23,347 nucleotides of DNA from a virus: positions 1 through 23,347 of IMG/VR virus record IMGVR_UViG_3300025941_000098; one strand, 5' to 3'. Below are positions 6,334 to 14,622 of the stretch, one piece after another; positions within the stretch are counted from its first letter, which is position 1; each line of letters starts with the position of its first letter. Made by a program: the position numbers and the translations under genes. The notes beneath the pieces are model-generated. The model made no database searches. It was not told the origin of the DNA and saw only the letters and a program-made list of their open reading frames with translations.

Positions 6334-8700
6334 CTATTGCACCACAGTAAACCCAGGCGGCAGCGGCGGATGTGCCGCATCAGCGCCAGTCACGGTCGGC
6401 GGCGTCGCCGTCTGAGTGTTGGCCGGCTGCATCGACAATCGCCCGGTCTTGCCCTGAACGACCGCCCTCGGATCGGCGCGCGAGACGATGTTCAATGCCC
6501 GCTCATATTCGGTATCTGACAGGCCAGTTGCCCAACCATGCACCTTGACACCGTTGATCTCTCCATCCTTCGGTGGCAACCCGGCCAAGGCGCCGGCCGC
6601 AGCGGCGTAGACCTGCGGATTGCGCTGCGCCTGCCATTGCCGTTCATACGTGGTCAGGGAATCGTATTGTTTGCCACCGCTATCGGCGAAACGCTTTTCG
6701 TTGTCTCCGAAGTGCGCCAGCGCACCTTGGGTGTAGTCGATGTCGGCCTGGTTCGCGACCTGCATCACCTTCAGCATTCGCTTGTTGGAATCGGTCAGCA
6801 GCTCCATGCCTGGGTTCGATTGGACAAACATCTTGGTCGCCAGCGCACCGCCACGAGCACCGAGCACGCCGCGTTCCTGAGTGGTGGCATTGCGGAACGC
6901 CAGCTTGTTGAACACCTGTGATGCCGCCGCGTCACTCATGCCGTCAACCTGCTGGCTGAACTGGCTCGATATGCTCGCCGGCAACCACCGCTCGGCCCAT
7001 GCCTGCATGGCAACCTTGGTCCCGCTTCCGGGCCCGGTGTAGATACGGTCCAATTGGTCCTGCATCTCCTGAATGCGGACCTGATCGGACTGCGCCTGCT
7101 GACCAACCTTTGCGTAGTCGTCAACCTTCGCGGAGTCGCGCTTGTAGGCTTCCTGGCGCACGGTGTAGCCGGCCTGCGGAGATTCGGTCGCCGCCGGGAA
7201 GAACGTCCGCGTGCCTGACTGACTGATCCAATGACCGGGCACTTGCTTAGACGGATCGTTTGGATCGGGCCCGACGCCCTCGACCGGACGGCCGGTTGGG
7301 GCAAACATCGGCGCCTGTCCTGGCGAGGTGAAAACGCCTGGCGCCGTCTCCTGGTAGTTCTTCGCCGCCTCAGCCGCATTGTCCGTTTTGCCGGTCAGTA
7401 CATGGAGCTGCGTCCCATCCGGCAACTTCACCACGCTATCGGCCTGCATGTAGGCCGCAGCCTTGCTCTTTAGATACTCGACGGCCGCTTTGACCTGCGG
7501 ATTTGAGGCGGCGCCCGGCAGTGATTCAAGCTGGGCCGCCTGCCTCAAAAAGCCCTGTGCAGCCTGGAACTGTGCCGACTGCGTTCCGGTCTGTGGCGGC
7601 GCGGCAGCGGGTTGCGCAGGGGCTGGTGCGGCGCTTCCTGGAGCCATCGGGATCGGCTGCGGAGCAGGCATCCCAGGAGCGGCAGAGGGGGGCGGCGGTA
7701 ACAGCGCGTTCTGCGCCACCACTGGCGCCGGAGTATTGGCCAGCGACTGCGGCGTCACGACAGGCGAGTTAGGGCCGATGGTCGGCAATGGACGAGGCCC
7801 CACCAGATCGGCCGATGGCGCCGTTGCGGCGGTGCTGGGCGTCGGTGCGCCCGGCCCGGCTACCTGGACGGGGGCAAGCGGCGCAGCGGCCCCTGGCGCG
7901 GCCTGTGGCGTAGCCTGCGGCGGTGCCCCAGGCGGTGCGGCTGCGGCTATCGCAGCGCCCCCCTTAGGAGCAGAGGCAGCCCACGGCGTCGCGCCATACT
8001 TGTCAAACAACGCGCCAGCCGCAGCGCGCTGCGCCATCCACGGCGCATCCATCGCCCGCGGATACTTCGAAACATCAATGCCAGCTAGCTTGGCTGCGTC
8101 CTTCCAAGTGCTGTCGAGCATCTGCCAATAGCCGGATGCTGTGCTGGCTCCCTCTGCATTCGGGACGTTTTTGTTGCCGCTCTCTCGTGCCGCAATGGCA
8201 TCCAACGCCTGCTCGCGTGGCATTCCAGCGACAGGATCTGGGCCACTGGCCGTCGCCGTTCCAGGAGCCGCCGGGGCGTTGCTGCCATATACGTTCTTCA
8301 GAGCATCGGTAATCGCCGGATTGCTCACGAGGCCGAGTGAGTACTGATCCTTCAGCGAAAGGCCCATCTGCTGGACCCGCCGCAACGCCGCCTCTCCGGG
8401 GTAGATCGACGGCGCGTTCTTCGCGAACCCCAGCTTCTGGAGATCTGACACCGCACTAGGATACGCCGCCGCACGGCTCGCCTCGTCCGGCATGGACAGC
8501 AACCCCGAAGCCGCCCGCGCCAGCATCTCGGTCTCGGCCTCGCCGGTCTGCTGCTGCGCCTGCTGCACCTGATACGGCGCCAGCTTTGCCAGGAGATCGT
8601 TCCGCAGCAACTGATTCTGCACCGAGGCAGTGGTCGCGCCGCTTGCCGCATCGAACAGGATGTTGGCCGGCGCGAAGCTCGATACCTGGGTGCCGGACAT
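6334..8700 (-). CDS. Ejection protein with lytic transglycosylase-like domain (788 aa)
   Basis: Residues 1-145 are helical. About 160-241 form a lysozyme/transglycosylase-like domain: ALDAIAARESGN with candidate catalytic Glu173, then ASGYWQMLDSTW, then a helix bearing AAAGALFDKYG. This resembles soluble lytic transglycosylase-type cell-wall hydrolases. Residues about 245-370 are an Ala/Pro-rich linker, and 370-788 is a long helical part with no recognised motif. Such a protein is packaged in the capsid and released with the DNA, locally opening peptidoglycan while the short tail is extended by ejected proteins. The gene lies directly after the gp7-like gene (TAG then ATG with no gap) and directly before another ejection-type gene. 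The domain call is fairly firm; the role as an ejection protein is by context. Confidence 0.8.
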   Translation of the reverse strand: MSGTQVSSFAPANILFDAASGATTASVQNQLLRNDLLAKLAPYQVQQAQQQTGEAETEMLARAASGLLSMPDEASRAAAYPSAVSDLQKLGFAKNAPSIYPGEAALRRVQQMGLSLKDQYSLGLVSNPAITDALKNVYGSNAPAAPGTATASGPDPVAGMPREQALDAIAARESGNKNVPNAEGASTASGYWQMLDSTWKDAAKLAGIDVSKYPRAMDAPWMAQRAAAGALFDKYGATPWAASAPKGGAAIAAAAPPGAPPQATPQAAPGAAAPLAPVQVAGPGAPTPSTAATAPSADLVGPRPLPTIGPNSPVVTPQSLANTPAPVVAQNALLPPPPSAAPGMPAPQPIPMAPGSAAPAPAQPAAAPPQTGTQSAQFQAAQGFLRQAAQLESLPGAASNPQVKAAVEYLKSKAAAYMQADSVVKLPDGTQLHVLTGKTDNAAEAAKNYQETAPGVFTSPGQAPMFAPTGRPVEGVGPDPNDPSKQVPGHWISQSGTRTFFPAATESPQAGYTVRQEAYKRDSAKVDDYAKVGQQAQSDQVRIQEMQDQLDRIYTGPGSGTKVAMQAWAERWLPASISSQFSQQVDGMSDAAASQVFNKLAFRNATTQERGVLGARGGALATKMFVQSNPGMELLTDSNKRMLKVMQVANQADIDYTQGALAHFGDNEKRFADSGGKQYDSLTTYERQWQAQRNPQVYAAAAGALAGLPPKDGEINGVKVHGWATGLSDTEYERALNIVSRADPRAVVQGKTGRLSMQPANTQTATPPTVTGADAAHPPLPPGFTVVQ

Positions 8701-9456
8701 CTAGAACACCCCGCCCGACTGAAACAGCGTATTACCGAAGCCTGGCGATGTGCTCGTGCCACCGATCAGACCGCCGGCCGGATTGAAGCTGCTGCTGCCG
8801 TTGAAAAGGCCCTTGAGCGACGATTGCACGTTCGGATTGCTGAACAGCCCGTTGATCGAACTGCCAAGCCCGCTGGCCGTGTTGCCGAAGATCGAGGACT
8901 GCGCGTTGCCCGCACCGAGCGCCGTCGTCGCCTGCGATGTGGCGTTGTTCTCCAGGCCAGCGCCTAGGTTGTTGCCGGCCGTGGCGATCCCACCAGCCGC
9001 CGTCAGGCCCATTCCAGACAGGCCCATCAGTCTGTTGTAGTAGTTGCCGAACTCCTGATCCGCCAACCCCGTTCCGAACGTCTGCTCTGCCTTGATCGTC
9101 GCACCCGAGTGCAGCAACCCCTTGGAAGCCGCGCCCGCATCGATGGCGCGCATACCCTGGTCCTGCGAGAACTGGTAGCCGGGAGAGGTCTGGAACTTCG
9201 CCATTGCCGCCGTGGCAGCGTCCTGGCCGTTCAGCCCGAGCAGGTCTTGCTGGTCTTGCAGCGACAGCTTGCTGACATCGGAGAATGGCTGGAAGCCTGC
9301 AACCGAGGTGTTGTAGTTCTGCTGGAGTTGCGGGACGACGAGTTGCAGGTTGCGATTTGCCTGACCCGATGCGCTTTTCACCGCACCTGACTGCATGGCG
9401 GCGCCAGCAATCCCAGCCGCCGCCGATACTCCCGCCGCCGCGATCCCGAAGGGCAC
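8701..9456 (-). CDS. DNA-transfer / ejection protein, gp7-like
   Basis: A 251-aa Gly/Ala/Ser/Asn-rich protein. The N-terminus is small-residue hydrophobic (GIAAAGVSAAAGIAGAA). Residues about 75-130 contain the signature I recognise from P22-type DNA transfer proteins: FQTSPGYQFSQDQGMRAID, then AASKGLLHSGATIKA, then FGNYYNRLMGLSGMG. The C-terminus is low complexity. Proteins of this group are minor virion components released into the cell envelope during infection. The start is GTG at 9456, with GGAGGA about 6 bases upstream, 2 bases after the stop of the cupin gene. It heads the block of three ejection-type genes. Confidence 0.85.
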   Translation of the reverse strand: MPFGIAAAGVSAAAGIAGAAMQSGAVKSASGQANRNLQLVVPQLQQNYNTSVAGFQPFSDVSKLSLQDQQDLLGLNGQDAATAAMAKFQTSPGYQFSQDQGMRAIDAGAASKGLLHSGATIKAEQTFGTGLADQEFGNYYNRLMGLSGMGLTAAGGIATAGNNLGAGLENNATSQATTALGAGNAQSSIFGNTASGLGSSINGLFSNPNVQSSLKGLFNGSSSFNPAGGLIGGTSTSPGFGNTLFQSGGVF

Positions 9457-9458
9457 GA

Positions 9459-9803
9459 TCAGTCCTCCAATTCCAAGACGTGCTCGTCTGCCACCGCCGG
9501 CTCATCATTTTCCAGATGATCCGCGTTGTGGATGCACGCCAGCGCCACGTCGTCGGTGAGCGTCAGGAAGCTGTGCAGCGTCCCAGCTGGGATACGGACC
9601 ACAGCCGGCGCGCAAAAATCCCCGATCATCTCCTCGCCATGCCATGCCCGGACGGAACCTTGCAGTATGGCGGTCAGGTGGTCGAAGTGGTGCCCATGCT
9701 GAGGGAGTAGCGTGCCGGCGTCAGGCACCCGGTACACCTTATAGTAAATCCCCGCATAGATTGATACGCTGACGGTCTCCGGCTGGCGTTCCGCGCGTTT
9801 CAT
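9459..9803 (-). CDS. Small cupin-fold protein
   Basis: A 114-aa single-domain cupin. The first cupin motif is visible around residues 36-49 (QHGHHFDHLTAILQG, with His36, His38, His39 and His42 as candidate metal ligands). The second motif is around 72-79 (PAGTLHSF, His77). The protein is the right size for one beta-barrel and carries no second domain. Cupins of this kind bind a metal and can be isomerases, dioxygenases or non-enzymatic binders; the substrate cannot be read from the sequence. The ATG overlaps the stop of the HNH gene as ATGA. Before the HNH gene entered, it would have been next to the oxygenase gene, so the two may work together. Confidence 0.8.
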   Translation of the reverse strand: MKRAERQPETVSVSIYAGIYYKVYRVPDAGTLLPQHGHHFDHLTAILQGSVRAWHGEEMIGDFCAPAVVRIPAGTLHSFLTLTDDVALACIHNADHLENDEPAVADEHVLELED

Positions 9804-10306
9804 TCTGTCCTCGCGTATGGCCCATGGACACGCTTAGCAGCCTTACCATAAGCCGCGTGCGCCTCAGAGGCAGAGGCGAACCGTCCAAGGCACGTCTGCT
9901 TTCCTTTGAACTTTATCCTCGCGCGCCACAGTCCCGTGTCAGCGCATAGGGAAACTCCCTTATAACCGCTTCGATTCGAAGGCGCTGCGCCTCTGTTAGC
10001 GCAGTTCTGCGAACGGGATGCGGCTCTAAGGTTAGCCCATCGATTGTCCCGGACATCTCCGTTGATGTGGTCCATGTCGTATTTTGGCCAGCGTCCTGTG
10101 ACCATAAGATAAATTACCCGATGGACGAGGTAGGGCTGTCCATACAGAGAAATCTGAATATACCGACTGGTCGCGCCCATCATACGTACGGGACGTTCGG
10201 GGTGGCAGCGCCCTCCAGCGTCGATAAATGCGCGGCGCGTCAGCGCGCCTGTATCAGGGTTGTAGGTAAGCCTGGATCGCACATCCTCCGCGGTTAGCCT
10301 ACTCAC
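9800..10306 (-). CDS. HNH homing endonuclease with AP2 DNA-binding domain
   Basis: A 168-aa protein with the standard free-standing homing-endonuclease architecture. An HNH nuclease core lies at about residues 58-105 (YLVHRVIYLMVTG with His62, then YDMDHINGDVRDNRWANLR with Asp79-His80 and conserved Asn82, Asn88 and Asn92). An AP2-type DNA-binding domain follows at about 113-163 (SGYKGVS, LWRARIKFKGK, LGRFASASEAHAAY). These enzymes cut intron-less or insertion-free alleles and so spread their own gene. The GTG start overlaps the 3' end of the oxygenase gene by 8 bases, and its stop overlaps the cupin start by ATGA, so it is embedded without visible damage to either neighbour. It is best read as a selfish insertion in the virion operon. 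Confidence 0.9.
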   Translation of the reverse strand: MSRLTAEDVRSRLTYNPDTGALTRRAFIDAGGRCHPERPVRMMGATSRYIQISLYGQPYLVHRVIYLMVTGRWPKYDMDHINGDVRDNRWANLRAASRSQNCANRGAAPSNRSGYKGVSLCADTGLWRARIKFKGKQTCLGRFASASEAHAAYGKAAKRVHGPYARTE

Positions 10307-10841
10307 TGCGCATACTCACAATGACCACGATACGATCGCTATCGCCATCGTTTGCGATGCTATGCATCAGCAGATTGTCAAAAGTAAATATCGTCCCGGC
10401 ATCAAACCGCATGGTCTCATCCTCACAACGCACTAACGCAGTGCCAGCGAGTGTGATATGAGCCTTACAGTTATAAAAACAAGGCGCCCAATTGCCCGCG
10501 TCAGAGTGCGGCAATATCTCGCCGCCTGGCGGTAACTTGGTGATCAGGATAGACCCGAGTTCCACTGCCGCAACCCGGTGCATTAGCGCGAACACCATCG
10601 GCCGCAGAGATGGCAGCTCATACCATGCCGGCCAGAACACGTTGCGATGCTCCAGGCGCCGCGCCTCCATCGTAAGCAGATGCTCCGACATGTAGCGCAC
10701 GGTGATGTCGGTCATCGCCCCATGTGGCGTGCCTGGGTAAAGCCGCCGTTCCGGGTTCCGATCCCACAGATGCGAAGCTCGGTTCAGTTCGGCCAGCACC
10801 GGTACGCAATCAACCCCGCCTGCCAACTGCACAAACCGCAT
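10299..10841 (-). CDS. 2OG-Fe(II) oxygenase, aspartyl/asparaginyl beta-hydroxylase-like
   Basis: A 180-aa protein whose C-terminal half shows the double-stranded beta-helix oxygenase pattern. The HxD iron ligands are His112 and Asp114 (GGEILPHSDAG). The distal ligand is His160 in FDNLLMHSIAND, and Arg170 is positioned to bind 2-oxoglutarate (GDSDRIVVIV). An Arg about 10 residues after the second His fits the aspartyl/asparaginyl hydroxylase group better than classical prolyl hydroxylases, which use Lys. The start is ATG at 10841, sharing one base with the upstream TAA. A longer in-frame extension to 11066 runs antisense to codons of the upstream gene and is rejected. The substrate is unknown: a virion protein, a host protein or a small molecule are all possible. 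Confidence 0.8.
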   Translation of the reverse strand: MRFVQLAGGVDCVPVLAELNRASHLWDRNPERRLYPGTPHGAMTDITVRYMSEHLLTMEARRLEHRNVFWPAWYELPSLRPMVFALMHRVAAVELGSILITKLPPGGEILPHSDAGNWAPCFYNCKAHITLAGTALVRCEDETMRFDAGTIFTFDNLLMHSIANDGDSDRIVVIVSMRSE

Positions 10842-11455
10842 TACCGCACCCGCCTCGCTCCCACGAACCCACCAGCCGCCACCACGCCGCTGGCGAACGT
10901 CGCCAGCGCCCCGAGATACACCGTGGTCGTCGCTGCCAGGCTGAACCGCCGCGGCGACAGCGCCAGCACCGTCTGTGTCGCGTAGAACCCGTTCGTCGCG
11001 TGCCGCATCGAGGCGTAGCCGGGCGACGGCTGCGACGGCTCGGAGGCAGATGCGTTGTTCACCCACGCGGCGATGATCGCCATGTTGCCGGCCGAACTCG
11101 TGAAATGGACCACCCCGGCCGCGTCCCAGTCACCTGCCGTGAGGGAAATGCTGCACACGTTGGTTGCTGCAGAAAACCCCAGGCCGACGCTCGAAATCGC
11201 CGCGCTGGCCGAGATGTATTCGCCTTTGTCGCCCGCCGCCGCGTCGCTGCCGTCCGTGACGCCGTGACTGAGTGCCGGCAGACCAGCCTTGATGTCATCC
11301 ACCACGCCGCGCAGCACCGCGAGCTGGTCGGCCATCTGCTGGAAATGGTCGAGCCAGGCACCCGTAGGGGCGCCCGTGTCCTTGTTGACGACCGGCGCCA
11401 CCAGAGGCGGCTGAATGCGCGGCGTCGATAGCGTGCTGACCGTCGTGATCGCCAT
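10841..11455 (-). CDS. Tail structural protein in tail-needle position
   Basis: A 204-aa protein. Residues about 25-62 form a helix with coiled-coil character (GAWLDHFQQMADQLAVLRGVVDDI). The rest is a beta domain starting at KGEYISASAAI, with NVCSISLTAGDWDAAGVVHF in the middle. That last pattern is common in C-terminal domains of phage tail and fibre proteins. A coiled coil followed by a knob, directly after the gp10-like gene, is where P22-like phages carry the tail needle (gp26), so that role is possible but unproven. The start overlaps the upstream stop as TGATG. Confidence 0.7.
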   Translation of the reverse strand: MAITTVSTLSTPRIQPPLVAPVVNKDTGAPTGAWLDHFQQMADQLAVLRGVVDDIKAGLPALSHGVTDGSDAAAGDKGEYISASAAISSVGLGFSAATNVCSISLTAGDWDAAGVVHFTSSAGNMAIIAAWVNNASASEPSQPSPGYASMRHATNGFYATQTVLALSPRRFSLAATTTVYLGALATFASGVVAAGGFVGARRVR

Positions 11456-12933
11456 CAGGACGAGCCACCGGAAATGTCCGCGTCAATGGCGTACAGCGTC
11501 GTGGCATCGAGCGAGGAGAGCCGGAACACGCGCTGCCGGAAGGAGCCGAGCCGCGTCGCCACCATTCGCGTCCGCGTCTGGCCGAACGCCGCCGCCGGGA
11601 TCGCCCTCGGGCCACCGTTCCAGTTGATCCCGCCGTCGTCCGACCACTCCAGCGTCATGGACGACGTAGACCGCGCCGTGCCGACCTCCATCTCGACCTC
11701 GAGCCTCGAGCAGAAGGCACGCCTGGTGCCGGCCCAGATCGGCGGCAGCGTGGCCTGATGAAGCACCGGAACGCCCGCATCAGTCGTCACCGCCGGGTCG
11801 GCCAAATACACATTCCCCGCCGTCTTGTCGCCGACATACACCAGGTTTTCCACGCTCCCTGTGCAGTTGCCGCGCCACGGGCCGACGCCATCCGCCTGGC
11901 TCGACCGCTCGTGCCAGAATTGCGTGTTGCAGTCGTAGACCAGCGTCCGGTCGTTCTCGATGGTCAGGACATAGAAGGAATGCCCGGCCTGCATGTAGGC
12001 CATGCCCTGCGCCTTAAGCGATGCGCTGATCCCATAGGACGCGATGATGGCCTCGATGCCGTGCGTCGAGATGCGCTTCGGCGTGTAGCCGACGCTGCGA
12101 AAGACAATGCCGTCCTTGTCTAACCAAAACACCGAGCCATCGATCTGCGCAATAGACTTCGGCGTGGCAACGCCATACTCGATCACCCCGCCGGTTTGGC
12201 GCCGCCGGAACGGGAAATCGGCATCGCCGGACTCATACCAGATTTCGAACCCAGACCTTCCAGCAAGCCACAGCTCGCCGCCGTGCGTGATGGCGCGCAG
12301 CATGATGTTGGACCCCGCCTCCAGGCTCGCGAAGTCGAGCGCATCGAACGCAGTCGGGTCATCGATCTTCGACACGAAGAAGCTCTCGCCATACCCTTCC
12401 TGCGAAAAGATGAAGTACTGGCCCAGGTAGGTGACCGAGTTTGCGCCGGGGAAGTCGCCGCCGATCTGATTGGCCGTCGAGCCGACCGCGTGAGCCGCTG
12501 TAAAGGCATTCGGAGGCACGCAGATCACCACGGCGCTCGGCGAGACAGCAATCGTCGCCGCCATGATCAGATCAGGATTGACGCCACCAGCTGGCGAGGC
12601 AACGCCGACCGGCCCCATGTCCCAGATCGTGCCCGAATAGCCATATGCGTGATTGCCCGACACGAAATATCCGACGCCGGGCATGTCCAAATTCATCGCA
12701 TGGATCGGGCCGGTTCCGAACGCTCCGTTGAACTGATCTGGGAGCCATAGCCCCGGCGCCGGCACCAGCGCGGCCTGCGTCCTCGCATCGGACGGCTGCT
12801 CTTCCGCCATCCAGTTGAGCAGATGCTTCGACGAAAGAGGTTTCGACGGGTGCTGGTAGCTTTCCAGCGGGAACGGAATGCGCCGCATCCCGCCAGCAGC
12901 CGGAGCAGCCTGCTGTGCCTGCGCTCCGCTCAT
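11455..12933 (-). CDS. Packaged DNA stabilisation / tail protein, P22 gp10-like
   Basis: A 492-aa protein matching the P22 gp10 group in length (gp10 is about 470 aa) and overall pattern. It has an N-terminal segment IPFPLESYQHPS..NWMAEEQ, then beta-propeller-like repeats with motifs such as GELWLAGRSGFEIWYESGD, QIDGSVFWLDKDG and YVLTIENDRTLVYDC, followed by FWHERSS. In P22, gp10 binds under gp4 and helps close the portal and attach the tailspikes. The start is taken at ATG 12933, which overlaps the stop of a 56-aa gene as ATGA. The frame stays open to 13185, but that extension is Arg/Gly/Ala-rich antisense-like sequence and is not accepted. Confidence 0.8.
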   Translation of the reverse strand: MSGAQAQQAAPAAGGMRRIPFPLESYQHPSKPLSSKHLLNWMAEEQPSDARTQAALVPAPGLWLPDQFNGAFGTGPIHAMNLDMPGVGYFVSGNHAYGYSGTIWDMGPVGVASPAGGVNPDLIMAATIAVSPSAVVICVPPNAFTAAHAVGSTANQIGGDFPGANSVTYLGQYFIFSQEGYGESFFVSKIDDPTAFDALDFASLEAGSNIMLRAITHGGELWLAGRSGFEIWYESGDADFPFRRRQTGGVIEYGVATPKSIAQIDGSVFWLDKDGIVFRSVGYTPKRISTHGIEAIIASYGISASLKAQGMAYMQAGHSFYVLTIENDRTLVYDCNTQFWHERSSQADGVGPWRGNCTGSVENLVYVGDKTAGNVYLADPAVTTDAGVPVLHQATLPPIWAGTRRAFCSRLEVEMEVGTARSTSSMTLEWSDDGGINWNGGPRAIPAAAFGQTRTRMVATRLGSFRQRVFRLSSLDATTLYAIDADISGGSS

Positions 12934-13100
12934 GTGGGGCCAGGAACCGGGGGCGCCTGTACCGGCACCACCACCATGCTGCCAGCCGCAATCGCCGCCA
13001 GAGCATCGCGCACCGCGACGAACGCCGGCACCTCGGCCCCCTGGATGCTCATGCGCTGCAAGAACTGCAATGCAATCGCCGCTAACTGTCGGTCCATCAT
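12930..13100 (-). CDS. Small hypothetical protein (56 aa)
   Basis: A short gene filling the gap between the fibre-like gene and the gp10-like gene. The product begins MMDRQLAAIALQF, continues as a helix with RMSIQGAEVPAFVAV and RDALAAIAAGSM, and ends in a Pro/Val tail (VVVPVQAPPVPGPT). The start shares a base with the upstream TGA (TGATG), and the stop overlaps the downstream start (ATGA). Coupling at both ends is the main evidence that it is real. An alternative start is the second ATG at 13097. It could be a small chaperone or assembly factor for one of its neighbours, but no family is recognised. Confidence 0.65.
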   Translation of the reverse strand: MMDRQLAAIALQFLQRMSIQGAEVPAFVAVRDALAAIAAGSMVVVPVQAPPVPGPT

Positions 13101-14107
13101 CACACGTTGTAATACGGGAACTTAAAGCTAACCCCGCCGATCTTCTGCACCAGATAGCCGGCCACCTGGGCAGGCGGGGCACCATTCGCGCCGATCGTCG
13201 CAGAAGCCGCCGTTGTCGGCGTTACATAGTTAATCGTGCCGTCGTGGCCGATGACGATACCGGGCGTCACATAATCACCCGAGTGGTTGATCGAAGCATG
13301 AACCACCCCAGCGCCGTCGATCACCGATATCGCAAGCCGCGTGCCATCGAATGCACCCATCTGCTGCAATATCAGGTTCGGGACTCCCACCGGCGCCGCC
13401 ATGCGGACCAAAGCCCCCGCGCCCGCAGGTGATGCTGTAGTGCTGCCATCGATAAAGATGCCATACGACGTGGCCGCCTGCGGGTGCACATAGATTCCAT
13501 GTTGGAACGGCTGCGCTCCCAACAGCACCGCCAGCCCCATCAGGCTCGGAAAATTGCCATAGGCCGCAAGTTGTAAGGCAATCGTGCAGAACTCGGTGGT
13601 TCCGAATGAGTTGAGCGGCGGTGTTGCCCCTGTAGGGGTGCCGGCGAAATTGAAGGAGTTTAACTCGTTCGTCGCCACACCAGGCACACCGACCGTTGAC
13701 AGATCGGCCCTACCGAACACCCCGAACACGGTATTTCCGGCAGTCGTCAAAGAACCATACCCGGTGATCCCACACGGGAACGCCAGCGTCGATGGCGGGA
13801 GGCTGTTGATCGTCTGACCAATCAGCGCGTTCTGCGCCCCCGTGGCAGACGCAGCCAGCATCGGAGTGCCGAAGTCTGGCAGTATAGCAGAACCAACGAG
13901 AATCGGCCCCGAAACCGTGCCGCCGGTCAGATGTAGATAGGCTGCATCCGTCGTGACCTTGACGTAATCCAGGACCGCCGTCGCCGCCACTCTGCCGGTT
14001 CCAGCCCGCTCCAGCACGAACTGGGACGCATCGGAGATCGGACCAACGTCCGGCAGATCTGGGATCGTTTCGGTCGGAATCGGAAATGCGGTGATCGTGC
14101 CCATCAT
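13100..14107 (-). CDS. Fibre-like structural protein (335 aa)
   Basis: The N-terminal part (ISDASQFVLERAGTGRVAATAVLDYV, given here only as the GTGR-centred motif around residues 25-50) is typical of phage fibre and fibre-adaptor proteins. The remainder is Gly/Ala/Thr/Val-rich beta sequence with HLTGGTVSGPILVG and YVTPGIVIGHDGTINYVTP, resembling a fibre shaft and tip. It ends FPYYNV. The ATG start overlaps the previous stop as ATGA; a second ATG follows immediately. It lies between an Ig/beta-type protein and the gp10-like gene, so a head-proximal or tail-proximal appendage is plausible. A particular receptor role cannot be read. Confidence 0.7.
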   Translation of the reverse strand: MMGTITAFPIPTETIPDLPDVGPISDASQFVLERAGTGRVAATAVLDYVKVTTDAAYLHLTGGTVSGPILVGSAILPDFGTPMLAASATGAQNALIGQTINSLPPSTLAFPCGITGYGSLTTAGNTVFGVFGRADLSTVGVPGVATNELNSFNFAGTPTGATPPLNSFGTTEFCTIALQLAAYGNFPSLMGLAVLLGAQPFQHGIYVHPQAATSYGIFIDGSTTASPAGAGALVRMAAPVGVPNLILQQMGAFDGTRLAISVIDGAGVVHASINHSGDYVTPGIVIGHDGTINYVTPTTAASATIGANGAPPAQVAGYLVQKIGGVSFKFPYYNV

Positions 14108-14622
14108 GCCCCCAGGATAACGCCGCCGCCGGTATCAATGCCCGAACCATCATCCGTCGTGATGACAGTCGGCGTCAGCAGCCGGTTACCGCTCCAATTC
14201 ACGTTCAGATAGCCACAGATCAGTTGCTCGGACTGCGTTCCGTGGTTCCAGTCCAGTTGCAACGACCACTCGGCACGGCGCGGCCATCCGGCCATCGTGT
14301 TGATCGGGAAGAAGATGATGAACTGCCCCGCCGCGGCATCGCTGATAGTACCCGTGGCGTTCCACAGCGCCGCACCTGGCGTGGTCATAGGCGCGCCGTA
14401 GTCCCACGAGCGCCGGTAACAGCCCCACGGCCAGATAAACAGCGTCACGGTAGGCCCGCCGATACCGCCTGAAAGCTCGATGGGCGTCGCGGCTGGGTCG
14501 TCCGAATCAACCACCGTGATGGTCATCTCGAGACTATCGGCGGCCGACAGCACGAGGTCGCGCCGCGGCACATGAAGCGGCGACGAACGCAGATAGGGGA
14601 CGGTGATGTTGAAAGCCGTCAT
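14104..14622 (-). CDS. Beta-sandwich (Ig-like) phage structural protein (172 aa)
   Basis: The product begins MTAFNITVPYLRSSPLHV and has short hydrophobic strands: DSLEMTITVVDSDD, TVTLFIWPW, GQFIIFFPINTMAGWP and AEWSLQLDW, then GYLNVNWSGN. Alternating beta strands with a polar domain edge resemble the Ig-like N-terminal domains of baseplate and fibre adaptors (BppU type), although I would not assign that family without a profile search. The start at 14622 is fixed by the ATGA overlap with the collagen-like gene. The reading frame continues upstream to 14928, but that part is antisense-like and overlaps two real genes. Confidence 0.7.
   Translation of the reverse strand: MTAFNITVPYLRSSPLHVPRRDLVLSAADSLEMTITVVDSDDPAATPIELSGGIGGPTVTLFIWPWGCYRRSWDYGAPMTTPGAALWNATGTISDAAAGQFIIFFPINTMAGWPRRAEWSLQLDWNHGTQSEQLICGYLNVNWSGNRLLTPTVITTDDGSGIDTGGGVILGA

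Noticed and set aside
7463-8131. 222-aa plus-strand Gly/Ala/Cys-rich frame
   Set aside because: It mirrors the Ala/Pro-rich linker of the ejection protein on the other strand. GC-rich repeats keep the antisense frame open by composition.
10842-11066. N-terminal extension of the oxygenase gene
   Set aside because: It overlaps the needle-position gene out of frame and has low-complexity Arg/Gly/Ala/Val sequence. ATG 10841 shares a base with the upstream stop and begins the recognisable protein.
12934-13185. N-terminal extension of the gp10-like gene
   Set aside because: The frame is open to 13185 but the added residues are Arg/Gly/Ala/Cys-rich and unlike the family, and they overlap the coupled 56-aa gene. 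ATG 12933 has an ATGA overlap.
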